Below the pieces are notes generated by a model. It was given only the letters and a program-made list of their open reading frames with translations. It did not search any database and was not told where the DNA came from. From UBA2357 sp041678045 (GTDB taxonomy: Bacteria > Pseudomonadota > Gammaproteobacteria > Burkholderiales > Rhodocyclaceae), in the NCBI GenBank assembly GCA_041678045.1, contig JBAYOV010000012.1, positions 10,945-74,944 on the forward strand: a stretch of DNA of 64,000 nt, in the 5' to 3' direction. Below, piece by piece: positions 24,653-34,063 of this stretch (its first letter is position 1; the number at the start of each line of letters is the position of its first letter). Made by a program: the position numbers and the translations under genes.

Positions 24653-25630
24653 ATGAAACTGAAGAATCTATCCATTCGTGGTGCAAACCTGGCTGCCCGC
24701 ACTGCGGCCGCCTTGCTGGTGGCGCTGGCCGTGTTCGGTAGCACGCCGGCACAGGCGCAGCAGGACAAGGAGTTCCGCGTGGGCTGGCAGAAAGGCGGCA
24801 GCCTGGCGGTGATCAAGGCGCGCGGCAACCTCGACAAGCGCCTGGCGGAGCAGGGCGTGAACGTGCGCTGGATCGAGTTTCCGGCCGGACCGCAACTGCT
24901 CGAAGGCTTGAACGTGGGCAGTCTGGATTTCGGGCTGGTGGGCGAGACGCCGCCGGTGTTTGCCCAGGCTGCCGGCGCCAATCTCCTGTATGTGGCGGTG
25001 GAGCCGCCGGCGCCGCAGGCCGAGCGCGTGCTGGTGCCCAAGGATTCGCCGATCAAGTCGGTGAAGGATCTGAAAGGCAAGCGTGTGGCGCTGAACAAGG
25101 GCTCCAACGTCCACTACCTGCTGGTGAAGTTGCTGGAGCGCGAAGGGCTCAAGTATTCCGATGTGAATGTGGTCTTCCTGCCCCCGGCCGATGCGCGCGC
25201 CGCGTTCGAGAGCGGCCGTGTGGACGCCTGGGCCATCTGGGAGCCGTTTGCCGGTGCGGCGGAGGCGCAGATCGGGGCGCGTACGCTGGCCGACGGCACC
25301 GGGGTGGTGAATAACCACATTTTCTTCATCGGCACCCGCAACCACGCCGAACGCAACCCGCAGGTGCTCGGCACCGTGGTCGAGGTGATCAACACCGAGG
25401 GCAAGTGGATCGAACAGAACATCAAGGAGGCGGCCGCCATCGTGGCGCCGCAGCTCGGACTCACCCAGGAAATCGCTGAGGTTGCCGTATCGCGCTACCG
25501 CTACGGCGTCAGTCTGCTGTCGGGCGAAGTGGTACGCCAGCAACAGGAAATCGCCGACGTGTTTTTCGATCTCAAGCTGATCCCGAAGAAGCTGGATGTG
25601 GCTTCCGTGGTCTGGCAACCGAAGCATTGA
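24653..25630 (+). CDS. ssuA: Aliphatic sulfonate-binding protein SsuA
   Basis: A 325-residue periplasmic binding protein with a signal peptide (AARTAAALLVALAVFGS, cleavage after AQA near residue 36). The mature N-terminus EFRVGWQKGGSLAVIKARG is the classic SsuA start. WIEFPAGPQLLEGLNVGSLD, GETPPVFAQAAGA and VDAWAIWEPF are family motifs. It captures alkanesulfonates for the SsuCB transporter encoded downstream. It lies 22 bases after ssuF and 14 before ssuD. Confidence 0.93.
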   Translation: MKLKNLSIRGANLAARTAAALLVALAVFGSTPAQAQQDKEFRVGWQKGGSLAVIKARGNLDKRLAEQGVNVRWIEFPAGPQLLEGLNVGSLDFGLVGETPPVFAQAAGANLLYVAVEPPAPQAERVLVPKDSPIKSVKDLKGKRVALNKGSNVHYLLVKLLEREGLKYSDVNVVFLPPADARAAFESGRVDAWAIWEPFAGAAEAQIGARTLADGTGVVNNHIFFIGTRNHAERNPQVLGTVVEVINTEGKWIEQNIKEAAAIVAPQLGLTQEIAEVAVSRYRYGVSLLSGEVVRQQQEIADVFFDLKLIPKKLDVASVVWQPKH

Positions 25631-25644
25631 GGGAGGCAGCGACG

Positions 25645-26814
25645 ATGAGCGACAAGAAACTGAACGTGTTCTGGTTTCTGCCCACCCACGGCGACGGCCG
25701 CTACCTGGGCAGTGCCAAGGAGGCCCGTGCGGTCGATCAGGCGTATTTGCAACAGATCGCCCAGGCCGCGGACAACCTGGGCTATGGCGGGGTGCTGATC
25801 CCCACCGGGCGCTTTTGCGAGGATTCATGGATCGTCGCTGCCAGCCTGATCCCGGTTACGCAGCGCCTGAAGTTCCTGGTAGCGCTGCGTCCGGCCACCA
25901 TCTCGCCCACGGTGGCTGCCCGTCAGGCGGCCACGCTGGATCGCCTGTCGGGGGGGCGGCTGCTGGTCAATATCGTTGCCGGTGGCGATGCGGACGACCT
26001 CGCCGGCGACGGCATCTTCCTGGGGCATGACGAGCGCTACGAGCACGCCGATGAGTTCATCGAAGTATGGAAGCGGGTGCTGGGCGGCGAGACGGTCGAT
26101 TTCGACGGCAAGCACGTGCGGGTAAGAGGCGCGCGCCAGCTCTTCCCCCCGGTGCAGCAGCCGCACCCGCCGCTGTTCTTCGGTGGCTCATCGAACCGTG
26201 CGCACGATACTGCGGCCAAGCATGTGGAGCTCTACCTGTCGTGGGGCGAGCCGCCCGACGAGGTGGCGCGCAAGTTTGCCGATGTCAGAAAGCGCGCAGC
26301 GAAGGAAGGCCGCGAAGTGCGTTTCGGCGTGCGCCTGCACGTGATTCCGCGGGAAACCGAGGCCGAAGCCTGGGCCGCGGCTGAACGGCTGATCAGCGAG
26401 CTGGACGACGACACCATCGCCGGCGCGCAGCAGACCCTGGCGCGCATGGACTCCGAGGGCCAGCGCCGCATGCGCGAACTGCATGCCGGGCGGCGCGACC
26501 AGCTCGAAGTGTCGCCCAACCTGTGGGCCGGCGTCGGGCTGGTGCGTGGTGGGGCCGGCACCGCGCTGGTGGGCGACGGCAAGATCATCGCCGAGCGACT
26601 CAAGGAATACGCCGCCATCGGTGCCGACACCTTCGTGCTGTCCGGTTATCCCCACCTCGAGGAAGCCTACCGCTTCGCCGAACTGGTTTTTCCGCACCTG
26701 CCGCTGGCCGGCGCCGCGCCCGACAACGTCGTCGCCCTGCGCACGCCGAAGCTGGTCAGCCCGTTCGGCGAAATCGTCGCGCACGACCGCTTTCCCAAAA
26801 CTGCACAAAGCTGA
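25645..26814 (+). CDS. ssuD: FMNH2-dependent alkanesulfonate monooxygenase
   Basis: A 389-residue luciferase-like TIM-barrel flavin monooxygenase that cleaves alkanesulfonates to aldehyde and sulfite. Motifs include VFWFLPTHGDGRYLG at the N-terminus, GRFCEDSW (conserved active-site cysteine region), PATISPTVAARQAATLDRLS, and the C-terminal FVLSGYPHLEEAYRFAE. The length matches E. coli SsuD (381). It needs reduced flavin from a reductase such as SsuE, which is not encoded in this operon. It sits between ssuA and the tauD-like gene. Confidence 0.95.
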   Translation: MSDKKLNVFWFLPTHGDGRYLGSAKEARAVDQAYLQQIAQAADNLGYGGVLIPTGRFCEDSWIVAASLIPVTQRLKFLVALRPATISPTVAARQAATLDRLSGGRLLVNIVAGGDADDLAGDGIFLGHDERYEHADEFIEVWKRVLGGETVDFDGKHVRVRGARQLFPPVQQPHPPLFFGGSSNRAHDTAAKHVELYLSWGEPPDEVARKFADVRKRAAKEGREVRFGVRLHVIPRETEAEAWAAAERLISELDDDTIAGAQQTLARMDSEGQRRMRELHAGRRDQLEVSPNLWAGVGLVRGGAGTALVGDGKIIAERLKEYAAIGADTFVLSGYPHLEEAYRFAELVFPHLPLAGAAPDNVVALRTPKLVSPFGEIVAHDRFPKTAQS

Positions 26815-26838
26815 ATCAACCCACTTCAGGAGCACATT

Positions 26839-27712
26839 ATGTCGATTTCAGAGAATCCCGTACCCGGTTACAAGCTGCTTGCCATCGAACCCTATACCCC
26901 CAACATCGGCGCCGTGGTACATGGCCTGGACTTGTCTGTGGGGGGGGGATACGGTCCTGGAAGACGAACTACGCCGTGCGCTGGCCGAGTTCCAGGTCCT
27001 GTTCTTCCGCAAGCAGACGCTGACGCCCGAGCAGCAGTTGGCGGTGGCACGCATCTTCGGCGATCCGGACAAGGCCAAGGCGTTCTTCCCGCGCCATGAC
27101 ACCCAGGATCTGATCGAGCTGATCGAATCGAAACCGGGCGGGCACCGCTACGGTACCGACCAGTGGCACGCGGACATCACCTTCCAGGCCAATCCGCCCA
27201 CGGCGGTGGTGCTCTACGCCAAGGTGATCCCCGCAGTGGGGGGTGACACCGTGTGGTCCAGCGCCACCCGGGTGTATGAATCGCTGCCGGTGGAACTGCG
27301 CGCCTATCTGGAAACCCTGGAAGCGGTGCACTCCTTCGAGCACAGCGGCTGGCCGCGCTTCTTCCTGGCCCAGCCCGACGGTGAGGCGCTGTATCGCAAG
27401 GCGCGCGCCGAGCATCTGCCGGTGGTGCATCCGGTCATCCGCACCCATCCGGTCACCGGCAAGAAACTGGTGTACGTCAATCCCAACTTCACCAGTCACA
27501 TCAAGGGGCTCTCGCGCCAGGAAAGCGATCAGTTGCTGGGCTGGCTGTTCGGGCAGTTTGCACGCCCCGACTTTCACGCCCGCCTGCGTTGGGAGAAGGA
27601 CACCGTGGCGATCTGGGACAACCGTGCCACGGTGCACTACGCGGTGGCTGACTATGCGCCCCAGCATCGCCTGCTGCACCGCGTGACGGTGGGCGAAGAG
27701 CGCAGCTTCTGA
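26839..27712 (+). pseudogene. tauD: TauD-family 2-oxoglutarate-dependent dioxygenase, frameshifted at a nine-G tract
   Basis: The start at 26839 gives YKLLAIEPYTPNIGAVVHGL, a normal TauD/AtsK N-terminus. The frame is lost at the G run 26940-26948. The rest continues one base over as DTVLEDELRRALAEFQVLFF and runs to 27712. Removing one G restores about 290 residues with the iron ligands in QWHADITF and the distal HRLLHRVTV region. The intact enzyme would oxidise taurine or another sulfonate or sulfate ester to release sulfite or sulfate, complementing SsuD. The cause may be a homopolymer sequencing error, real inactivation, or slippage; a similar one-G error in pyrG favours the first. Confidence 0.85.
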
Positions 27713-27734
27713 CCCCAGCAAAAGGAGAATCGTC

Positions 27735-28520
27735 ATGAGCAGATCTACCCGCTGGCAAGCGGCCGGCGAGCGCCTGGTGCCGTGGGCGGTGCCGCTGGGC
27801 CTGCTGGCCATCTGGCAACTGGCCGCACAACTGGGCTGGCTGTCCACCCGGGTGGCCCCTGCGCCGCTCAACGTGCTGCAGGCCGGCTGGGCGCTGGCCA
27901 GCACCGGTGAACTGTTCGAGCATCTGTGGGCCAGTTCGGTGCGGGCCGCCATCGGCTTTGCCATCGGCGGCAGCCTGGGTCTGCTGTTCGGCCTGCTCAA
28001 CGGCGGTTTCCGCATCTTCGAGCGCCTGTTCGACACCTCTATCCAGATGGTGCGCAACGTGCCCCATCTGGCCCTCATTCCGCTGGTGATCCTGTGGTTC
28101 GGCATCGACGAGGCCGGCAAGCTGTTCCTGGTGGCGCTGGGCACGCTGTTCCCGATCTATCTCAACACCTTCCACGGCATCCGCTCGGTGGATGCCGGGC
28201 TGGTGGAGATGGGGCGCTCCTACGGGCTGTCGAACTGGCAGCTGTTCCGCCAGGTGATCCTGCCCGGCGCCTTGCCCAACATTCTGGTCGGTGTGCGCTA
28301 TGCACTGGGTTTCATGTGGCTGACCCTGATCGTCGCGGAAACGATCTCGGCGACCAGCGGCATCGGCTACATGGCGATGAATGCGCGCGAGTTCCTGCAG
28401 ACCGACGTGGTGGTGCTGGCGATCCTGTTCTACGCCCTGCTCGGCAAGGCGGCCGACGTTGCGGCACGCGCGCTGGAACGCAACTGGTTGCGCTGGAACA
28501 CCAGTTTCCAGCCGGCCTGA
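27735..28520 (+). CDS. ssuC: Aliphatic sulfonate ABC transporter permease SsuC
   Basis: A 261-residue inner-membrane protein with about six helices. The EAA loop is EMGRSYGLSNWQLFRQVILP, preceded by the conserved QMVRNVPHLALIPLVILWFG. GVRYALGFMWLTLIVAETI and SGIGYMAMNAREFLQTD are typical SsuC segments. It forms the channel for sulfonates with SsuB. It follows the tauD gene by 22 bases and precedes ssuB by 15, with AAAGGAG as ribosome site. Confidence 0.93.
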   Translation: MSRSTRWQAAGERLVPWAVPLGLLAIWQLAAQLGWLSTRVAPAPLNVLQAGWALASTGELFEHLWASSVRAAIGFAIGGSLGLLFGLLNGGFRIFERLFDTSIQMVRNVPHLALIPLVILWFGIDEAGKLFLVALGTLFPIYLNTFHGIRSVDAGLVEMGRSYGLSNWQLFRQVILPGALPNILVGVRYALGFMWLTLIVAETISATSGIGYMAMNAREFLQTDVVVLAILFYALLGKAADVAARALERNWLRWNTSFQPA

Positions 28521-28535
28521 AGGAGAAACAATACG

Positions 28536-29543
28536 ATGACTGCAATCGATCAGATCGAACTGGCCCGCGTGGCCGACTCCGGAACCGGTAGTGGCCGTGG
28601 CGGCGTGGCGGTGGCGGTGCACGAGGTGGTGCGCCGCTTTGGCGAACGCCGGGTGCTAGACGGCCTGTCCATCGGCCTGCGTGCGGGGGAATTTACCGCC
28701 ATCGTTGGCAAGAGCGGCTGCGGAAAGAGCACCTTGCTGCGCCTGCTGGCCGGGCTGGATGGCGCCGACGGCGGAACCATCACGGTCGACGGCAGGCCGC
28801 TGGCGGGGCTCTCCGAAGATGTCCGCATCATGTATCAGGATGCCCGCCTGTTGCCCTGGCAGAGCGTGGTGAACAATGTCGCCCTTGGGCTGCCGGGGCC
28901 GCGCACCGTAGTGCGGGCGCGGGCGCTGGAGGCACTCGACCAGGTCGGTCTGGCCGACCGCGCCGACGAGTGGCCCAGCCGGCTGTCCGGTGGCCAGCGT
29001 CAGCGCGTGGCCCTGGCGCGCGCATTGGTCCATCGGCCACGCCTGCTGTTGCTCGATGAACCGCTCGGCGCGCTCGATGCGCTGACCCGCATCGAGATGC
29101 ACCGCCTGATCGAGCGTATCTGGTGCGAACACGGTTTTACCGCAGTGCTGGTGACGCACGATGTGAGCGAGTCGGTGGCGCTGGCCGACCGCATCGTGCT
29201 GATCGAGGACGGCCGCATCGCACTCGACCAGAGCGTCGCGCTGGCGCGGCCGCGTGAACGCGGCGACGCCGCCTTTGCTGCCTTGGAAGGCCGGGTGCTG
29301 GACCGCTTGCTCAACGTGCAGGCGCTCAATCCGCGCAACCAGATTCGCGGGCGGGTGAGCGCCATCCGCAGCGGCGACGTACTCTCGGAAGTCGAGGTGG
29401 AAGTGGTCGATGTCTTCGGTACGCCCGGCCGGGTGATCTCCACCCTGACTACGCGCAACCTGCACGAACACGCGCTGGAAGTGGGCGCGGAGGTGCTGGC
29501 TGTGTTCAAGTCCAACGAAGTGGCACTGGCCACGCGGCGCTGA
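28536..29543 (+). CDS. ssuB: Aliphatic sulfonate ABC transporter ATPase SsuB with a fused C-terminal Mop/TOBE domain
   Basis: A 335-residue protein. Residues about 20-250 are the ABC ATPase (Walker A GKSGCGKST, signature LSGGQRQR, Walker B LLLDEPLGALD, H-loop VTHDVSESV). Residues about 265-335 form a Mop-type TOBE domain with PRNQIRGRVSAI, TTRNLHEHALEV and LAVFKSNEVALA. These lines match the stand-alone SsuF at the start of the operon (VRNQFRGRIKEI, ALVKSTEVAIA). E. coli SsuB has 255 residues and lacks this tail, so the fusion is a clear addition and may give anion-dependent control of transport. Confidence 0.93.
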   Translation: MTAIDQIELARVADSGTGSGRGGVAVAVHEVVRRFGERRVLDGLSIGLRAGEFTAIVGKSGCGKSTLLRLLAGLDGADGGTITVDGRPLAGLSEDVRIMYQDARLLPWQSVVNNVALGLPGPRTVVRARALEALDQVGLADRADEWPSRLSGGQRQRVALARALVHRPRLLLLDEPLGALDALTRIEMHRLIERIWCEHGFTAVLVTHDVSESVALADRIVLIEDGRIALDQSVALARPRERGDAAFAALEGRVLDRLLNVQALNPRNQIRGRVSAIRSGDVLSEVEVEVVDVFGTPGRVISTLTTRNLHEHALEVGAEVLAVFKSNEVALATRR

Positions 29544-29565
29544 TTTCGGAAAGAAGGCAGAGTGA

Positions 29566-30897
29566 CTACCGGGTCCACACCTGACCGCGCCTGTCCTCCA
29601 CGCGCTTGGCCTTGTGGGTTGCGCGGGGCAGGGTGCCCGGGTCGAGGATGGAGACCCGGGCACCGACCCCGGTCTGGGCCTTCACCCTGTCTTTCAGGCG
29701 CGCGCTCAACTCGTCGGAACTGCCATGGAAGTCTGCATGGTGTTCGGCTTCGATGGTCAGTCGGTCGAGATGATCCACCCGGTCCACCACCAGCCGGTAC
29801 TCGCCACTGAAATCGTGATCCTTCCGTATGATGGCTTCCACGTCGCTCGGGAAGATATTGACACCGCGAATGATCAGCATGTCGTCTCGTCGGCCATGCA
29901 CCCCGAGCAGACGCTGGCTGGTGCGTCCGCATGTGCAGGGCTCGTCGGTGAAGCTGACGATGTCGCCCGTGCGGAAACGGACCAGGGGGCGGGCACGTTT
30001 CTTGAGCGTGGTCAGCACCATCTCGCCGCGCTCACCATAGGGCACAGGCTCCCCTGTTTCGGGATCGATGACTTCGACCAGAATGTGATCTTCCGCCCAG
30101 TGCAAACCCTGTTTTTCCTCGCACATGCCTGCACAGGCACCGAAGATGTCCGAAAGCCCGTAATAGTCATACACTTCGGCCCCCCAGAGCGCTTCGATCC
30201 GCGCACGGGTTTCGGGAATCGATCCGCCGGGTTCGCCTGCCACAAAAATGCGCCGGACGGCCAGTTCGGTTCTGGGGTCAAGGCCTTCCTGCTGTGCGGT
30301 TTCACCGAGATACCAGGCATAGGAGGGGGTGGTCCAGATTGCGGTCGCCTGGAATTGCTTGAGAATGGAGAGCAGCCGCTCCGAAGGCACGGTGCCGGCG
30401 TGGATGGTGAGTGCCCCGAGTTTCTGCGCGCCCAGGACGCAAGGTCCACCGATGAACAGCGAGAAGTTCAGCGAATGCGCATAACGATCATGGGGACGCA
30501 GGCCGGACGACCAGAACTGGCGCGCCTCGTAATCGATCCAGTCATCGAAGTCCTGCTGGGTGAAAGGCGACACGGTTGGCACGCCGGTGGAGCCGGAAGA
30601 GGCCGATACATACACGACCTCGCGTTCCGGCACTGCTGCCAGATCGCCTAGCAGCGGCACGGCTTCCTGCCGTTCGCGCAGGGTCTGCTTGTCGAGGGTG
30701 GGGAAACGGCGCAGGTCATCCAGTGTCTTCAGCTGTGCTGGATGGACGCCTGCAGCATCGAAGCTGGCCCGATAGTAGGGTGAATTGGCATAAGCGTGGT
30801 GCAGGTGCTCTTTCAGCAAGCCGAGTTTCAGTGCTTCCCATTCGGCACGAGATTGGGTTTCGAGTCGGGTGTCCCAGTATTTCCGTTCTTGATCCAT
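29566..30897 (-). CDS. Phenylacetate-CoA ligase (PaaK) family AMP-forming enzyme
   Basis: A 443-residue adenylate-forming enzyme of the PaaK branch, activating an aromatic or other carboxylic acid to its CoA thioester. It contains the P-loop SASSGSTGVPTVSPFTQQD, the A5-like DYYGLSDIFGACAGMCEE, the FRTGDIVSF motif and the hinge GRRDDMLIIRGVNIFPSDVE. A second Cys cluster CTCGRTSQR is typical of PaaK proteins. The start at 30897 (MDQERKYW) is canonical. It converges on ssuB with only 22 bases between. A role in sulfonate or arylacid catabolism is conceivable from context, but the substrate is not determinable. Confidence 0.85.
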   Translation of the reverse strand: MDQERKYWDTRLETQSRAEWEALKLGLLKEHLHHAYANSPYYRASFDAAGVHPAQLKTLDDLRRFPTLDKQTLRERQEAVPLLGDLAAVPEREVVYVSASSGSTGVPTVSPFTQQDFDDWIDYEARQFWSSGLRPHDRYAHSLNFSLFIGGPCVLGAQKLGALTIHAGTVPSERLLSILKQFQATAIWTTPSYAWYLGETAQQEGLDPRTELAVRRIFVAGEPGGSIPETRARIEALWGAEVYDYYGLSDIFGACAGMCEEKQGLHWAEDHILVEVIDPETGEPVPYGERGEMVLTTLKKRARPLVRFRTGDIVSFTDEPCTCGRTSQRLLGVHGRRDDMLIIRGVNIFPSDVEAIIRKDHDFSGEYRLVVDRVDHLDRLTIEAEHHADFHGSSDELSARLKDRVKAQTGVGARVSILDPGTLPRATHKAKRVEDRRGQVWTR

Positions 30898-30936
30898 GTG
30901 AGAATTTCCGGTCGTCAGGTTGGGTAGGGGCATTGC

Positions 30937-30958
30937 GATTACGTCAAGATTACGTCAA
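30937..30958. repeat. Tandem 11-base direct repeat upstream of the PaaK-like gene
   Basis: GATTACGTCAA occurs twice head to tail with no spacer. On the minus strand each unit reads TTGACGTAATC, and it lies about 40 bases before the ligase start. The near-helical period suggests a regulator site; a simple tandem duplication is the alternative. Confidence 0.55.
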
Positions 30959-30962
30959 GACC

Positions 30963-31259
30963 TCACCGCCAATGCAGCCAGAGCCGGTGTAGCTGGCGGG
31001 TTCCGTAGTCGAGCAGAAAGCCCAGGCTGCCGATCACAACGATTGAGGCCATCAGCTCAGCGTATGCGAGGCGGTCGTGGGTGTCGAGAATGAAGTAGCC
31101 CAGCCCGGCATCGACGCCGAGCATCTCGGCCGGCACCAGGATGATCCAGATGATGCCAATGGCCAGGCGCACGCCCATGCGCAGGGTCTCGGACACGCCG
31201 AGAAAGCCTGCGTAGGAGTTGACCGCCAGCGCCCACAGCACCGAATGGTGAGTGTGGCT
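30963..31259 (-). pseudogene. C-terminal remnant of an SsuC/TauC-type ABC permease
   Basis: About 95 codons remain of a permease that is normally about 260 residues. The surviving part reads MGVRLAIGIIWIILVPAEML, GVDAGLGYFILDTHDRLAYA and a final helix (ELMASIVVIGSLGFLLDYG), equivalent to the last two or three membrane helices. A short piece before it (WALAVNSYAGFLGVSETLR) looks like an earlier cytoplasmic loop joined directly, suggesting internal deletion. Upstream in frame comes the stop codon of cysK. No start with a ribosome site is visible, so it is probably not expressed. Confidence 0.8.
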
Positions 31260-32252
<993 letters not shown>

Positions 32253-32281
32253 GCGTTCAGCTCCTTCATGTAATGAAAGGT

Positions 32282-32908
32282 TCAGTCCTGAAGACTCACA
32301 CGGATGGGCGCTCGTCTTGCAGCGGACAGGCGGGGGGTGACGCCTGGGGGTGAAATACGACGATGGGGCAGTGTGCTGACGCCCGATGGACGATTGATCG
32401 AGTCGACCAAGGCCATGTACAGCTCGAAGCCTTCTGGCCAGGGGCCGAAGCCTGCATCTACATTGATGTGCCCCTTGTCGCCCGCGTCGATGAACCGGCT
32501 GGCCCAGCGCCCGGCCCAGTGACGGGCTGTGGCCAGTGACACCCAGGGGTCGGTGGTGCTGGCAACAACGAGACTTGGAAAGCCGAGATGCGTCGCTGGC
32601 AGCAGGTGTCCCACCCCGAACTTGCGCGGATCGGCGGGGGCGACCAGCAGGGCGGCGGCAATGCGGTCGGGGGTGCGTGCGGCGGCCGCCACGCTCGCCA
32701 GGCAGCCAAAGCTGTGGGCAACCAGCACCACGCGGCCGGTTGCCGCTTCGATGTGCTCGTTCACCCGTGCCACCCAGCGCTGCAGATCGGGTGTGTCCGG
32801 ATCGTCCTGTTCGACGCGCCGGGCGTCCGGGAGCAATGTCTGAAACCAGGTCTGCCAGTGTGCCGGTCCGCTGCCGTGAAGCCCCGGAACGATCAGGGTG
32901 GTGAGCAT
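32282..32908 (-). CDS. RBBP9/YdeN family serine hydrolase
   Basis: A 208-residue alpha/beta hydrolase. The N-terminus LIVPGLHGSGPAHWQTWFQ is the RBBP9/YdeN family signature. The nucleophilic serine lies in VAHSFGCLASVA, the acid in ASTTDPWVS, and the histidine in DKGHINVDAGFG. The C-terminal 40 residues are basic and proline-rich, beyond the usual end near residue 180. Its substrate is unknown. It is 29 bases upstream of cysK on the same strand and probably co-transcribed, but a sulfur role is not shown. Confidence 0.85.
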   Translation of the reverse strand: MLTTLIVPGLHGSGPAHWQTWFQTLLPDARRVEQDDPDTPDLQRWVARVNEHIEAATGRVVLVAHSFGCLASVAAAARTPDRIAAALLVAPADPRKFGVGHLLPATHLGFPSLVVASTTDPWVSLATARHWAGRWASRFIDAGDKGHINVDAGFGPWPEGFELYMALVDSINRPSGVSTLPHRRISPPGVTPRLSAARRAPIRVSLQD

Positions 32909-33196
32909 CTCGCATGACTCCTGCTGAAGATCGAGTCAGGGAGTATCGTCAAAAGCGGTGGCAATGCGAACGAAGATTTGGTGATTTGCTTAGCACGCAT
33001 GCTGACACAGGGGCTGCGAAGATGGATCGGCGATCCGGTACACGAGTGCGCAAAGAAATGAACCGGCGGCAGTATCGGTGCGCACGCGTCTGGAATTGCT
33101 ATGCATTTTTTTGTGGTTGGGCGGGGCGTGTCAAGGTCATAGACTGGTGCTGTCATCAAAAGCGGTCATCAAAAGTTCTTGACGGAGTGTTCGATC
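32909..33196. promoter_or_regulatory. Divergent gap with a repeated TCATCAAAAGCGGT element
   Basis: There is no gene in 288 bases. GTCATCAAAAG occurs at 33152-33162 and 33165-33175, a 13-base period just before the EAL gene. A related copy, TCGTCAAAAGCGGT, lies at 32946-32959 near the hydrolase start. The copies may be binding sites for one regulator of both divergent genes. Confidence 0.5.
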
Positions 33197-34009
33197 ATGA
33201 GTGCAAATGCAAAATTATCCGGTCAGCTCGAAAATCTGCCCCTGAGCTGGCGGCAAGGCATGTCTTTGCACCGTCAGGCAGGAGGTTTGGTCGTGGCGCG
33301 TTTCTTCGGAGCTGAGCTGACCAGTGTGTTTCAGCCCGTGGTGGAGCCAGTCTCAGGGAAGCGAGTTGGGTATGAGGCGTTCGTGCGTTGCCATGCTCGT
33401 GGCGATGCTGCACTTTCTCCGTGGAGCTTGTTCTCTCTGGTGGCCGATGATGAAACGCTGGTGGAACTCGACCGGCTGTGCCGCATCCTGCATGTTCTGA
33501 ATGACCCTCGGGAGCACGAGGGCGAACTGCTGTTCCTGAATGTGCATGGCCGTCTGCTGGCAGCGGTGAGCGAGGATCACGGACGGTTTTTTCATCGGGT
33601 GCTGCAGGCGCTGGGCAAGAGGCCGCGCAGCATCGTCATTGAAACCCCGGAGTCCGCATGTCGTGAGCCTGACCTGCTGTCCTTTGTGTTCACGAACTAC
33701 CGACTCAACGGCTTTCAGGTTGCGGCCAATGTGACCTCCGTCGAAGAGGCCGGTGTCGTGCTCGACCGGGTCAGGCCGGAATTCATAAAGGCTGATACCC
33801 GCCACGTCAGCACCGCCCCGCCCCGGACGGCGCTGCATGCACGTGTGCGTGAGCAGGGCGGTACGCGCTTGCTGTTTACCCGCGTGGCCAGCGTGGGCGA
33901 GGTGCTGGCCTTGCGTGCCCTGCCCGATGTTCTGGTGCAGGGGTATGCACTGGGTGGGCCTGTGCCACCGAGTCTTGCTGAACACGGTGGGCTTTTGATG
34001 GCCGGTTGA
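33197..34009 (+). CDS. Degenerate EAL-domain protein, probably catalytically inactive
   Basis: A 270-residue protein made of an EAL-type barrel from about residue 45. The signature is EAF in GYEAFVR. The metal-binding N is kept in LFLNVHGRLL, and the later glutamate in IVIETPES. The DDFG motif is replaced by GFQVAANV, so both aspartates are missing. The lysine in EFIKAD and the VQGYALGGP end are present. Lack of the DD pair predicts no c-di-GMP hydrolysis; it may bind the nucleotide or act as a protein-interaction module. The ATG at 33197 follows GGAG nine bases upstream. Confidence 0.8.
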   Translation: MSANAKLSGQLENLPLSWRQGMSLHRQAGGLVVARFFGAELTSVFQPVVEPVSGKRVGYEAFVRCHARGDAALSPWSLFSLVADDETLVELDRLCRILHVLNDPREHEGELLFLNVHGRLLAAVSEDHGRFFHRVLQALGKRPRSIVIETPESACREPDLLSFVFTNYRLNGFQVAANVTSVEEAGVVLDRVRPEFIKADTRHVSTAPPRTALHARVREQGGTRLLFTRVASVGEVLALRALPDVLVQGYALGGPVPPSLAEHGGLLMAG

Positions 34010-34063
34010 TCGGCTTCGTGATTCAGCGGTTCCGGGCACAGTCAGTGCCTGCCCGACGAACCC

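Noticed and set aside
26940..26948. Calling the tauD G tract a proven phase-variation switch
   Set aside because: The pyrG gene has a comparable one-G defect, which points to homopolymer error. One sequence cannot show length variation.
32253..32915. Same-frame extension of cysK to about 551 codons, suggesting a fusion protein
   Set aside because: The extra part lies on the same strand as the hydrolase gene but in another frame. It lacks motifs, and cysK has its own AAGGAG and canonical start at 32252.
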